Assembly: GCA_949293315.1 (NCBI GenBank)
Contig: CASFCH010000084.1
Span: forward strand, 1-54,026
Length of the DNA: 54,026 bases
Direction: 5' to 3'
DNA from: an uncultured Oscillospiraceae bacterium
GTDB taxonomy: Bacteria; Bacillota; Clostridia; Oscillospirales; Acutalibacteraceae
Below, one piece after another: positions 1-13,062 of the stretch. The first letter of the stretch is position 1, and every line of letters starts with the position of its first letter. The notes under the pieces were generated by a model. It did no database searches, was not told the DNA's origin, and saw only the letters and a program-made list of their open reading frames with translations. The translations under genes were made by a program, and so were the position numbers.

Positions 1-110
1 ATTCCGTCGCTCCTCCTTACCGCAAAAAGTCCCGCTTGCTGCGTCTGTTCGCTTGCGAGCGCGCTCACGACGCCTCCGCATTGCGATCAACTTTTTGCGG
101 GGCTGACGGG
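1..110. repeat. Dispersed repeat copy, partial at window edge
   Basis: Bases 38-110 closely match 13063-13137: both share gctgcgtct near the left end, gctcacgac in the middle and gcgatcaactttttgcgggg at the right end. The first bases (ccgtcgctcctcctt) also match 13600-13614. The two loci are otherwise unrelated, so this is a dispersed non-coding repeat. Bases 111-229 hold nothing else that I recognise. The function is unknown; a REP-like or MITE-like element is possible. Confidence 0.6.
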
Positions 111-229
111 AAACAGAGGGCGCCGGCCGTCATCCGAAATTCCTCCAAACGCGCATCCGCGTGATCGGGCGCGTTCCAAAATAAAAATACAACAGTGGCT
201 TGTCCCAAAACGGAATCATAAAAGAACGC

Positions 230-268
230 GCCCCTTAAAAGAAGCGGCTTCGGCTTCCTTTGAGGGGC
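230..268 (-). terminator. Terminator of the rpmH-khpB operon
   Basis: A 16-bp stem with one mismatch (230-245 pairing with 253-268) lies just beyond the khpB stop codon. On the minus strand it is followed by a U-rich stretch. It marks the end of the leftward operon, so mnmE does not follow khpB here as it does in many Firmicutes. Confidence 0.7.
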
Positions 269-331
269 AAATTTTGCGCATATCTTTAGGATTGGCTGTT
301 TTGCAGCAGTCCCTTTTTATATTCACTTCTT

Positions 332-1252
332 TTATTCTTCTTCACTCTTTGGAGAGATCATCCCATACAGGTTTCCCGTCTCCGGGGCGTCGCTGCGGGG
401 CGGGCGCTCCTCCTGAGCAGGCAATTCAACCGCAGCGGCGGATTCCTCGGCCTGTGCGGTAAAGGACTGGATCAGCTCATCCGGGATATCCGCATCGTTG
501 ATATGCGGGCGATTTCCGCCATTGTGCTGCGGACGGCCTCCATGTTCATTCCGGCGGGGGCGGCGGCCGCGGTTCTCCCCGTTTCCTTTTTTAGGCGCCT
601 GCCTGCGCGGCGTATCGCTGGTGATGACCACACGCCTGTCCATATTTTCACCCACGGAGTGGGAAGAGGCACCCTCCACCTCCTGGACGGCGTTGTGAAT
701 GATCCTGCGCTCATAGGGGTTCATCGGCTCCAGAATGACCTTGCGCCCGGTCCGGACCGCCTTTTTGGCGCTGCGGACGGCCAGATTTTTCAGCGTGACT
801 TCACGTTTTTCGCGATAGTCCCCGATATTTACGCTCACGCGCATATATTTTTCAGAGGTCTTGTTGAGCACCAGGCTGGCCAGATACTGGATCGCATCCA
901 GCGTCTCGCCGCGGCGGCCAATGATCACACCGTGGCGCGCGGGATCAATTCCGTCAATACTCAGCAGATATCCGCCGTCCGTCTGTTCATAGCGGATCTC
1001 CGCACCCTCAAGACCCATGCCTCGAACGATCATGGCCACATAGTCGAGCGTCTCCTGAATCGGGCACTCCTCATATTCATAATAGGCGCGCACCTTCGCC
1101 GGAGAACCGCCGAAAAGACCCAGCAGTTTTTTGACAGGGAGCTCGATCACTTCCGTATTGACATCTGCATCTTCCGGCGCGTTCAGCTCCTCAATAGCTT
1201 TACTGCGCGCCTCATCTATTGTGGTTCCGGTGCAGATAACTTCCTTAATCAT
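332..1252 (-). CDS. khpB: KhpB/Jag RNA-binding protein (SpoIIIJ-associated)
   Basis: This is an RNA-binding protein of 306 aa that acts with KhpA in Gram-positive bacteria and has been linked to cell elongation and division control. An N-terminal Jag_N domain (about residues 1-50) is followed by a KH-II domain with the GxxG loop GRRG at 112-115. An R3H domain follows, with the R-x3-H signature at R182/H186. Residues 214-306 are a low-complexity tail rich in Arg, Gly, His and Asn, longer than in the classical roughly 210-residue Jag, and probably a disordered RNA-contacting extension. The gene is the last of the rpmH operon, 24 bp after yidC, and is followed by a terminator. The family call is firm; the tail's role is inferred. 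Confidence 0.95.
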   Translation of the reverse strand: MIKEVICTGTTIDEARSKAIEELNAPEDADVNTEVIELPVKKLLGLFGGSPAKVRAYYEYEECPIQETLDYVAMIVRGMGLEGAEIRYEQTDGGYLLSIDGIDPARHGVIIGRRGETLDAIQYLASLVLNKTSEKYMRVSVNIGDYREKREVTLKNLAVRSAKKAVRTGRKVILEPMNPYERRIIHNAVQEVEGASSHSVGENMDRRVVITSDTPRRQAPKKGNGENRGRRPRRNEHGGRPQHNGGNRPHINDADIPDELIQSFTAQAEESAAAVELPAQEERPPRSDAPETGNLYGMISPKSEEE

Positions 1253-1276
1253 TTTTACACCACCTGTAAAATTTTA

Positions 1277-2233
1277 TTATTCCCCACTCTGGGTCCTGAT
1301 GATCTGTTTGACATTGTTCTCGCGTGAATGGCGATAGATCTCCTCCTTGATCATCTGCTTGGCGATAACCTTTTCCGGCGCATGGGTGTGGTTGAGCAGG
1401 ACCATCTGCGCAAAGGCGATCAGGTTGGACATCGTCCAGTAAATGCTGATGCCCACCGGGAACTGGAAGGAGAGGTAAAGGGAAAACAGCGGCATAAAGA
1501 AAGACATACAGCCCATCATGGGGTTTTTCGCCATCTCCGGATTGAGCTTGCGCTGACGCAGGAACGTATAGATTCCCGTCAGCAGAGAGGAGAGGAACGA
1601 GCACACGGGCATGATCCACAAATAGCTCGGGACCTTAAACTCCGGCACCTCTCCAAGCGGGAAACCCAGGAAGTTGAAATCAAAATTCTGGATCGTGTTT
1701 GCCACGTCCTGACTTACGCCGGCCGCGGCGATCACTTCATCCTTCATATTCAAAACGGATACCTCTACGAAGGATACGGACCGGGTTGTCCACGTTCCGG
1801 CGGCCTCCATCATGCTCTGGGCCGCCCCCGTCAGTGCGGTGACACTCTCCTCCGGGATCTGGAGCACATACGTCAGCGGGCGGTAAATCACGCCGAACAG
1901 ACCGATGATGATGGGAAACTGGATCAGCAGCGGGAGGCATCCGCTGATGCTCATCATATTGTAATTCTCGCGGTCGTAGAGCTTCTGCATCTCCTCGTTC
2001 ATCTTGACCTGATTGCCCGCATAGCGCTGGCGGATCTTTGCGATCTTCGGCTGCAGACGCGCCTGCTTGGCAGAGCCGTTCTGCTGGCTGACCGACAGCG
2101 GGAACATCAGAAGACGGACGAGCACCGTAAAGAGAATCAGCGACCAGCCGTAGCTGCCGAGAAACTCATAGATCCAGTGCAGCAGCCAGCCGAACGGAAT
2201 ATAAAGAAAACTAAAAAAATTGCTCATTTTCAT
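1277..2233 (-). CDS. yidC: Membrane protein insertase YidC/SpoIIIJ
   Basis: This Oxa1/YidC/Alb3 insertase (318 aa) places proteins into the cytoplasmic membrane, alone or with SecYEG; spore formers often need it for sporulation. The N-terminus has hydrophobic segments and no visible lipobox, unlike B. subtilis SpoIIIJ. The conserved groove Arg is R40, in the stretch reading TVLVRLLMFPLS, and is followed by a charged cytoplasmic helical hairpin (about residues 55-90). A central region after the GCLPLLIQFPI segment is unusually long (about 125-180, polar). The C-terminal FPVGISIYW segment is typical of the family. It lies between yidD (53 bp upstream) and khpB, the classical neighbours. Confidence 0.95.
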   Translation of the reverse strand: MKMSNFFSFLYIPFGWLLHWIYEFLGSYGWSLILFTVLVRLLMFPLSVSQQNGSAKQARLQPKIAKIRQRYAGNQVKMNEEMQKLYDRENYNMMSISGCLPLLIQFPIIIGLFGVIYRPLTYVLQIPEESVTALTGAAQSMMEAAGTWTTRSVSFVEVSVLNMKDEVIAAAGVSQDVANTIQNFDFNFLGFPLGEVPEFKVPSYLWIMPVCSFLSSLLTGIYTFLRQRKLNPEMAKNPMMGCMSFFMPLFSLYLSFQFPVGISIYWTMSNLIAFAQMVLLNHTHAPEKVIAKQMIKEEIYRHSRENNVKQIIRTQSGE

Positions 2234-2286
2234 CCTCCGTTATGATCAAAACAGAAGCCCCGCCCCTTCCTGATTCAGGGGCTGTC

Positions 2287-2517
2287 CTATCTGAGTTTAT
2301 GAATTTTTTCCGGTACCGGGTCGTATCCCCCCCGGCTCAGGGGATTGCACCGCAATATCCGCCACAGCGCAAGCGCCCCGCCTTTGAAAAAGCCAAAGCG
2401 TTCCACCGCCTCCAGCGCATAGGTGGAGCAGGTGGGATAATATTTACACACGGCAGGCTTTCGGGGGGAGATATATTTTCTGTAAAAACGGATCAGCGCA
2501 AGTAAAACAGTTTTCAT
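2287..2517 (-). CDS. yidD: Membrane protein insertion efficiency factor YidD
   Basis: A 76-aa protein of the YidD family, a peripheral membrane protein thought to assist YidC-dependent insertion. The family signature is clear: an amphipathic N-terminus, the [17 protein letters not shown] block with its conserved cysteines, then [19 protein letters not shown] and the GGYDPVP C-terminal motif. The length is usual. It sits between rnpA (70 bp upstream) and yidC, the conserved order in nearly all bacteria. Confidence 0.95.
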   Translation of the reverse strand: MKTVLLALIRFYRKYISPRKPAVCKYYPTCSTYALEAVERFGFFKGGALALWRILRCNPLSRGGYDPVPEKIHKLR

Positions 2518-2587
2518 TCCATATCATCCCTGATAGCATACGGGCCGCCATGATATCCCTCAATGACGGCTCCGCAGACAGGCCGGC

Positions 2588-2953
2588 TCACCGGCCTGTA
2601 TCGACATGTTCGCTTTTATCCCTGATGACGCCGGCCTGCCTGAGATGACGGCGCATAATTTTCCCGATGACCGTACTTTTGAGGTATTTTGTCTTCCCAC
2701 GGGCGACAAATACGAGGTCCCATCCGCCCTCAATCTCCCCGCAGCAGTCGCGGAACGCGGCGCGGATCACTCGCTTGCACCGGTTGCGCTCCACGGCGCA
2801 GCCGACCTTTTTGCTCACGGTGATTCCCATCCGGCATACCCGCCGGCGGGTCTTAAAAACATATGTCACAAGCGCCGCGTCGGAAAAGGAGCGGCCCTTT
2901 GCATATGCGCGGCGAAAATCACCGTTGCGGTTGAGTGTGATATAAGACTTCAT
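2588..2953 (-). CDS. rnpA: Ribonuclease P protein component
   Basis: The protein subunit of RNase P, which with the RnpB RNA removes 5' leaders from pre-tRNAs. It is 121 aa, the usual size. The family's RNR box is visible as AVERNRCKRVIRAAFR, preceded by the GITVSKKVG strand. The high content of Arg and Lys fits RNA binding. The gene starts 33 bp after rpmH, the universal arrangement. The ribosome binding site is weak (a gagga about 11 bases before the ATG), which suggests translation linked to rpmH. Confidence 0.96.
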   Translation of the reverse strand: MKSYITLNRNGDFRRAYAKGRSFSDAALVTYVFKTRRRVCRMGITVSKKVGCAVERNRCKRVIRAAFRDCCGEIEGGWDLVFVARGKTKYLKSTVIGKIMRRHLRQAGVIRDKSEHVDTGR

Positions 2954-2986
2954 GGGAGCAGGACATCCTCAGTTTTTACGGTACAA

Positions 2987-3121
2987 TCAGTAGCTCAGGC
3001 GTTTTCTGCCCTTTGCCCTGCGGCGGGCCAGAACCTTGCGCCCGTTGCGGTCTGCCATCCTCTTGCGGAAGCCGTGCTCCATCTTGCGATGGCGCTTTTT
3101 GGGCTGATAAGTCCTCTTCAT
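2987..3121 (-). CDS. rpmH: 50S ribosomal protein L34
   Basis: A very short gene (44 codons plus stop). The product begins [19 protein letters not shown] and ends [13 protein letters not shown], the canonical L34 sequence: a basic rRNA-binding protein of the large subunit near the exit tunnel. A gggagg ribosome binding site lies just upstream of the ATG. It is the first gene of the leftward operon and is read from the strong promoter at 3246-3275. The 125 bases between that promoter's -10 and the start codon form its leader. Confidence 0.97.
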   Translation of the reverse strand: MKRTYQPKKRHRKMEHGFRKRMADRNGRKVLARRRAKGRKRLSY

Positions 3122-3245
3122 GAAAAACCCTCCCTTTTAAAAGGTCTGAATGATTAAGCTTAATCGGCAGTCACATCCCCTTTTCCGCATCCGGATTTCG
3201 CGCAAAAAGGGCATACGTGTACTTTTGATAAACTTGCAGGGAATT

Positions 3246-3275
3246 ATTATATAATACAATCTGCAATTCTGTCAA
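3246..3275 (-). promoter_or_regulatory. SigmaA promoter of rpmH operon
   Basis: On the minus strand a perfect -35 TTGACA (3270-3275) and a perfect -10 TATAAT (3246-3251) are separated by 18 bp. This is one of the best promoter matches in the window and fits high expression of the rpmH-rnpA-yidD-yidC-khpB operon. The AT-rich DNA between here and dnaA separates it from the divergent dnaA promoter. Confidence 0.85.
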
Positions 3276-3463
3276 CTGTTTTCGGGGATTTCGAGGCAGT
3301 ATTTCATATTTCAGCCTGTTTTTCAGGTAAAATCGGGATTTTTTTAATAATTCGTATTCGATCCCCCGGCTTTTCCGGGATCCGGGCGCCATTCAAATGA
3401 AGCGATTTGGATATCAGGCGGGCCTGTCCGCATTCGGTCTGAAAATCAGATGCATAAAATAAT

Positions 3464-3595
3464 TTATTCTCAACAAAAAAAGAGGTTTGAAGTTGAAAAC
3501 AAGTCGATTTTATGGTATTATTTTATATATGCCTATTACATTATATATAGTGCTTTTCCGGAGCCCGATCGGGCTTTTCCTGAAAATTATTCACA
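3464..3595 (+). promoter_or_regulatory. dnaA promoter with DnaA boxes and leader hairpin
   Basis: A -35 TTGAAA (3493-3498) and -10 TATTAT (3516-3521), 17 bp apart, precede dnaA. A perfect DnaA box TTATTCACA lies at 3587-3595, only 22 bases before the dnaA start. A one-mismatch box, TTATTCTCA, is at 3464-3472, upstream of the -35. Between promoter and gene a perfect 14-bp palindrome (3562-3575) is followed by TTTT and could act as an attenuator. The layout fits DnaA autoregulation and the upstream half of a bipartite origin. The rest of 3276-3463 is AT-rich with nothing else recognised. Confidence 0.75.
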
Positions 3596-3617
3596 CGCAA
3601 GGAGAATGAAACAAGCT

Positions 3618-4946
3618 ATGAAATCTCTTTCCGACACCTGGTCCTCCGTGATGGAGTACTGCAGGGGGCAGATTACGGAGGTCGCCTTTAAAACGTGGCT
3701 GGAGCCGCTGAATCTGGTTGACTTTGACGGTGAGACCGCCACCATCAGCACGATTGACGAATTCCCAAAAAAAATCATCACGCAAAAGTATCTCGGCCTT
3801 TTGAACAGCGGCTTTGAAAATACGATCGGATTCCCGGTCCGGATTGAAATTGTCGTAGTCGAAGAGGGCGACGAGTACGCCCCGGAGAGCGAATCCGCCT
3901 CTTCCATTAATCTGGAAAGCGATCTGAACGGAGATGAGGAATATACCTTTGACACCTTTGTGGTCGGTTCCTCCAACCGCTTTGCCCATGCGGCGGCCCA
4001 GTCCGTCGCGGCAGCGCCCGGCAAAAATTACAATCCGCTCTTTATTTACGGGAATTCCGGCCTCGGGAAGACGCATCTGCTCTCGGCCATCTGCCATGAG
4101 ATCAAAAAGAGGGATCCCGGCGCCAACATCATCTATACCCGCGGGGAGGATTTCACCAATGAGATGATCAATTACCTCGCGGAAAAGAATATGATTGAAT
4201 TTCACAATAAATACCGCAGTGCGGATATCCTCCTGATCGACGATATTCAGTTCATCTCCGGCAAGATCTCCACACAGGAGGAATTCTTCCACACGTTTGA
4301 CGCGCTCTTCCGTATGGGCAAGCAGATTGTTCTGACATCCGACCGCCTGCCAAAGGAGATTCTGACCCTGTCCGAACGCCTGCGCTCCCGGTTTGAAAGC
4401 GGACTGATTGCGGATATCCAGCCGCCGGATCTTGAAACCCGCATGGCCATTCTCAAGCGAAAGGCCACGGCGCTGGATCTGAATATTCCAAACGATGTCA
4501 TCCAGTTTATCGCCGAACGGATCAAAAATAATATCCGCCAGCTGGAGGGGACTGTCAAAAAGATGAAGGCCCTCAAGTCCGTGGACAGCGAGCTTCCCTA
4601 TATCATTCTGGCGCAGAATGCGGTCCGGGATGTTCTCAGCGATGAAAAACCCGTGGCCATCACGGTAGATGATATCATCTCCGAGGTATCCAAGGTCTGT
4701 TCCGTATCCGAGGAGGATATCCGCTCCAAAAAACAGAATGCCCAGACCTCCCGCGCGCGTCAGATTGCCATGTACATCGTCCGTGAGATCACCGGACTTT
4801 CCACGGAGGCCATCGGCAAAAATTTTGGAAATAAGGACCACTCCACAGTCATCTATTCCCTGAAAAAGATTGAAAAAGAGATGAAGGTCAACTCCTCCCT
4901 GCGGGCAATGATCTCCGATATTACGCGGAATATCCGGGAGGAATAG
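3618..4946 (+). CDS. dnaA: Chromosomal replication initiator DnaA
   Basis: The replication initiator, a AAA+ ATPase that binds DnaA boxes and melts oriC. The N-terminal DnaB/SirA-interaction domain (about 1-75) begins MKSLSDTWSSVMEY. A short linker follows, then the AAA+ domain with Walker A GNSGLGKT (about 145-152) and Walker B LLIDDIQF (about 203-210). The C-terminal DNA-binding domain carries the KDHSTVIYSLKKI signature (about 405). I prefer the ATG at 3618 because AAGGAG at 3599-3604 is too close to the ATG at 3606; longer in-frame readings up to 3450 overlap the promoter. The length is 442 aa, normal for Firmicutes. Confidence 0.97.
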   Translation: MKSLSDTWSSVMEYCRGQITEVAFKTWLEPLNLVDFDGETATISTIDEFPKKIITQKYLGLLNSGFENTIGFPVRIEIVVVEEGDEYAPESESASSINLESDLNGDEEYTFDTFVVGSSNRFAHAAAQSVAAAPGKNYNPLFIYGNSGLGKTHLLSAICHEIKKRDPGANIIYTRGEDFTNEMINYLAEKNMIEFHNKYRSADILLIDDIQFISGKISTQEEFFHTFDALFRMGKQIVLTSDRLPKEILTLSERLRSRFESGLIADIQPPDLETRMAILKRKATALDLNIPNDVIQFIAERIKNNIRQLEGTVKKMKALKSVDSELPYIILAQNAVRDVLSDEKPVAITVDDIISEVSKVCSVSEEDIRSKKQNAQTSRARQIAMYIVREITGLSTEAIGKNFGNKDHSTVIYSLKKIEKEMKVNSSLRAMISDITRNIREE

Positions 4947-5339
4947 GAAAATCCTGTTAAAAAAACGGGGAATCCGGTGTATATCCTGTGGAAGTCCCCT
5001 TTCAAACAGCCGATCAGATTCTTCTCTTCTTCCACAGTTTTTTAAACATTCCACCGTTTGCTCTCAACAGGCGCGTGAAAACTCCAAAAATTTTCCGGAT
5101 TCTTCACTTTTCCTGCACATCCGTTTTCTGGAAAATAAGAGGGCTTATCTGCGCCTCCATAAAGGTTTTTTTACCTTTCCACAAAATCCACACCCTCTAA
5201 TATAACTACTATAAAAATAATTTATTTGATATACAAAATAAAAGGACACCCCCGCAGGGGAAGAATCCCTTTGGGCGGAAAAATTTTTTTGTTAAAAAAG
5301 AACGTTTAAAATATTCAGTTTTGAATGGGGAGATCACGT
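4947..5339. other. oriC: Replication origin region (oriC) between dnaA and dnaN
   Basis: This 393-bp gene-free stretch has a cluster of degenerate DnaA boxes (consensus TTATNCACA). TCTTCCACA at 5028-5036 matches 7/9, and CTTTCCACA (5175-5183) and AAATCCACA (5184-5192) abut head to tail, each 7/9; a weaker one lies on the other strand at 4987-4995. The twin boxes are followed by a short C-rich spacer and then taatataactactataa, resembling a DnaA-trio unwinding element. AT-rich DNA continues to about 5250. The position matches the unwinding half of the B. subtilis origin. The assignment is by position and motif; no skew was calculated. Confidence 0.8.
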
Positions 5340-6443
5340 ATGAAATTTACAGCAAACACGGCCCAGCTTGCAAAGGCGTGTCAGAACGTCCAGCGTGCGG
5401 TGGCGTCCAAGAATTCCTCCATCCCGGCGATCGAAGGGATTCTGCTGGATGCACGCGGGAACAGGCTCTATTTGACGGGATATGATCTGGAGGTCGGGAT
5501 CAAGACTTCTATCGAGGCGCAGATCGATGAGGACGGCGCCATTATCCTCAACGACCAGCTCCTCTGTGATATTCTGCGCAGGCTCCCCGGAGAATTTGTG
5601 GAGATTGAGGCGGACGACCGCTTCCTGACGGAGATCCGGTGCGGGGAGAGCAAATTTTCCCTGATCGGTATTGACGCGCAGGAGTATCCGGAGCTGCCCT
5701 CCGTAACAGGGGGGGAGCCGGTACTCGTCGAGCAGGAGATCCTGCGGGATATGGTCCGTCAGACGATCTTTGCCACCGCCACCACGGAGTCCAAGGCGAT
5801 TTACACAGGCATTGAGTTTGAAATTGAAAATAACGGCATCCGTCTGGTGGCGATCGACGGATTCCGTCTGGCGATCCGTTCTGAAAAGATCAGCTATACG
5901 GGGGAAAAGCTCTGTTTCGTCGTCCCGTCCAAGACGCTCTCTGAGGTGATCAAACTCACCGGGGAGGAAAATGAGCCGATTCGAATCGGTGTGGGCCGGC
6001 GCCACATCGTCTTTGAGATCGACGGGTACAGCGTGGTCTCCCGCCTGCTGGACGGCGAATTTCTCAACTATCGCGAGAGCATTCCCTCTGTCAACAATTT
6101 GAAGGTCAAGGTCAATACCAAGCTGTTTATCGACAGCATCGAGCGGACCTCCCTGCTGATCAACGACCGCGTCAAGAGCCCTGTTAAGTGTATTTTTGAT
6201 TCGGAATCCATCCGGATTTCCAGCACGACGGCGCTCGGCAGCGCAAACGACCGGATCGACGCCCAGTGTGAAGGGACCGGGATTGAGATCGGATTTAACA
6301 ATAAATATATGCTCGATGCGCTCAAGGCCTGTGATGTGGATGAGGTGACGCTGCTGCTCAGCGGCCCGCTCAATCCGATCATTATCCTGCCGCCGCAGGG
6401 GGAGAGCTTCCTCTATATGATCCTGCCGGTAGTTCTCAAATAA
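5340..6443 (+). CDS. dnaN: DNA polymerase III beta subunit (sliding clamp)
   Basis: The homodimeric clamp that tethers DNA polymerase and repair enzymes to DNA. It is 367 aa with the three repeated clamp domains. Recognisable blocks include the N-terminal MKFTANTAQLAKACQ, NSSIPAIEGILL, the FRLAIRS segment in the middle domain and the terminal ILPVVLK. The ATG at 5340 is chosen because gggGAG at 5327-5332 lies 7 bases upstream; an earlier in-frame start at 5325 would add only five residues and overlap this site. It is first gene of the rightward dnaN-yaaA-recF-remB-gyrB-gyrA cluster; an in-frame promoter is not obvious in the AT-rich origin DNA. Confidence 0.97.
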   Translation: MKFTANTAQLAKACQNVQRAVASKNSSIPAIEGILLDARGNRLYLTGYDLEVGIKTSIEAQIDEDGAIILNDQLLCDILRRLPGEFVEIEADDRFLTEIRCGESKFSLIGIDAQEYPELPSVTGGEPVLVEQEILRDMVRQTIFATATTESKAIYTGIEFEIENNGIRLVAIDGFRLAIRSEKISYTGEKLCFVVPSKTLSEVIKLTGEENEPIRIGVGRRHIVFEIDGYSVVSRLLDGEFLNYRESIPSVNNLKVKVNTKLFIDSIERTSLLINDRVKSPVKCIFDSESIRISSTTALGSANDRIDAQCEGTGIEIGFNNKYMLDALKACDVDEVTLLLSGPLNPIIILPPQGESFLYMILPVVLK

Positions 6444-6455
6444 GAAGGGATTTGC

Positions 6456-6788
6456 ATGAAGGTTCCTGTTAAAAAGTTAAAGTCCTCTCCGGTAAATCGT
6501 GGAAAATTGACCCGAGTCGACGTCCGGCCCCCTGTAAATCAACAAATTGAAAAAAAAGTTCCTGTGGAAAATGCAGTGGAAACAGTTGAAATTGTGCATG
6601 ACGTCATCCGATTGGATGATTTTATGAAGCTCTGCGGCTGCTTTGGCACCGGCGGAATGGCGAAAATGGCCATTCAGGGCGGAGAGGTTTCCCTGAATGG
6701 GGAAATTTGCCTCCAGCGCGGGAAAAAGATATCGCCCGGCGACTGTGTCTCCTACGGCGGCCGCGTGTATGAGGTTGGGCGCAGATGA
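6456..6788 (+). CDS. yaaA: S4-domain RNA-binding protein YaaA (RlbA-like)
   Basis: A small RNA-binding protein always found between dnaN and recF in Firmicutes. The S4 domain occupies about residues 47-110 (IRLDDFMKLCG, GTGGMAKMAIQGGEVSLNG, RRGKK-type basic turn). The first 45 residues are an extra basic/hydrophilic extension absent from the usual roughly 70-residue form. The start is supported by an AGAAGG site before the ATG. It begins 12 bp after dnaN and its stop overlaps the recF start (ATGA), so it is translationally coupled. Its molecular target is not established here. Confidence 0.9.
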   Translation: MKVPVKKLKSSPVNRGKLTRVDVRPPVNQQIEKKVPVENAVETVEIVHDVIRLDDFMKLCGCFGTGGMAKMAIQGGEVSLNGEICLQRGKKISPGDCVSYGGRVYEVGRR

Positions 6789-7891
6789 GAGTTCAATCCC
6801 TGGAAGCTGAAAATTTCAGGAACCTGAAGGAACTTTTTTTGGAAGCGGACGATCAGGTCAATGTCATTTGCGGCAGCAACGCGCAGGGAAAAACCAATCT
6901 GATCGAATGTATCTGGATGTTTACCGGTGCGCGCAGCTTCCGCGGCGCGCGGGATCAGGAGCTGATCCGGCTGGGTGAAAAAAAAATGTGTGCACAGCTG
7001 GGTTTTTACGCGCAGGACAGGGAGCAAAACGCAACGCTCTCCATTGCGGAAAAAAAGACGGCGGCGCTCAATGGTGTGACGCTGCGCAGCCCTTCCGAAC
7101 TTTCCGAGTCTTTTTCCGCAGTGATTTTTTCACCGGTACATCTCGACTTGATCAAAGGGGCGCCCGTCTTGCGGCGCCGGTTTTTGGACGCGGCGCTCTG
7201 CGGGCTCAAGCCCGGATACAGCGCCGCCCTTGTCCGATATAACCGCGCGCTCCGGCAGCGCGCCGCCCTGCTGAAGGATATCCCCTATCACAGTGAACTG
7301 TACGATATGCTCGATATCTGGAATGACCGTCTTGCATCCCTCGGAGCGGCCGTGATTCATACGCGCCTGTCCTATATCCGCGGGCTGTGTGAAATCTGTT
7401 CTCCCGTGTATCTGGATATTTCCTCGGGCAGGGAACAGATGGAGCTCAGCTATGTCTGTTCCGCCGGCGCGGTCGGGCAAAGCCGGGAGGAGATTCGGTC
7501 CGCCCTGCTGCGGGCGTTGCAGGATACCCGGCGGGAGGACGTGGCGCTCGGCTCCACGAGTATCGGCCCGCATCGGGATGATCTGGAGATCCGTATCAGC
7601 GGGATGCCGGCGAGGACATATGCCTCCCAGGGGCAGCAGCGCTCCGCATCCTTCGCACTCAAACTTGGGGAGGCGGGGATCATTCGCCGGATCACCGGGG
7701 AGCAGCCCGTTATGCTCCTTGACGATGTGCTCAGCGAGCTCGATGATACGCGCCAGCGCTATGTGCTCAATCGCATTGAGGAGAGTCAGGTATTCATCAC
7801 CTGCTGTGACCCCAGCGGCTTGATGCGGCTGAGCGGCGGTTCCTCTTTTCGGATGGAGGGCGGAAAAATCACTGACCGTCAAAAAATATGA
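6785..7891 (+). CDS. recF: DNA replication/repair protein RecF
   Basis: An SMC-like ATPase that loads RecA at single-strand gaps with RecO and RecR. It is 368 aa. Walker A GSNAQGKT is at 30-37; the ABC signature is in the stretch around YASQGQQRS; Walker B plus D-loop is VMLLDDVLSELD near the C-terminus. It overlaps yaaA by 4 bp and is followed 12 bp later by remB, the standard order. No anomalies were seen. Confidence 0.96.
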   Translation: MRVQSLEAENFRNLKELFLEADDQVNVICGSNAQGKTNLIECIWMFTGARSFRGARDQELIRLGEKKMCAQLGFYAQDREQNATLSIAEKKTAALNGVTLRSPSELSESFSAVIFSPVHLDLIKGAPVLRRRFLDAALCGLKPGYSAALVRYNRALRQRAALLKDIPYHSELYDMLDIWNDRLASLGAAVIHTRLSYIRGLCEICSPVYLDISSGREQMELSYVCSAGAVGQSREEIRSALLRALQDTRREDVALGSTSIGPHRDDLEIRISGMPARTYASQGQQRSASFALKLGEAGIIRRITGEQPVMLLDDVLSELDDTRQRYVLNRIEESQVFITCCDPSGLMRLSGGSSFRMEGGKITDRQKI

Positions 7892-7903
7892 GGGGGCTTT
7901 CTC

Positions 7904-10283
<2,380 letters not shown>

Positions 10284-10349
10284 TAGGATGTGCGCTGTAC
10301 TGCGCCAACCGTTTGAATTGATACTTGAAGAAAAGGTGGGTACCGCCGA

Positions 10350-12989
<2,640 letters not shown>

Positions 12990-13009
12990 TTAAAATTGTA
13001 AAGAATGTG

Positions 13010-13040
13010 AGAGCCCGGTGCATTGCACCGGGCTCTTGTC
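13010..13040 (+). terminator. Terminator after gyrA
   Basis: A perfect 13-bp inverted repeat (13010-13022 and 13024-13036) centred on one base, starting agagcccggtgca, lies 20 bases past the gyrA stop. The U-tract is short (ttgtc), but the stem is GC-rich. It closes the dnaN-gyrA gene cluster. Confidence 0.75.
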
Positions 13041-13062
13041 AAAGTGTTGAATAATAAAGAAG

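Noticed and set aside
3171-3392. 73-codon minus-strand frame upstream of rpmH
   Set aside because: It spans the rpmH promoter and has no start signals.
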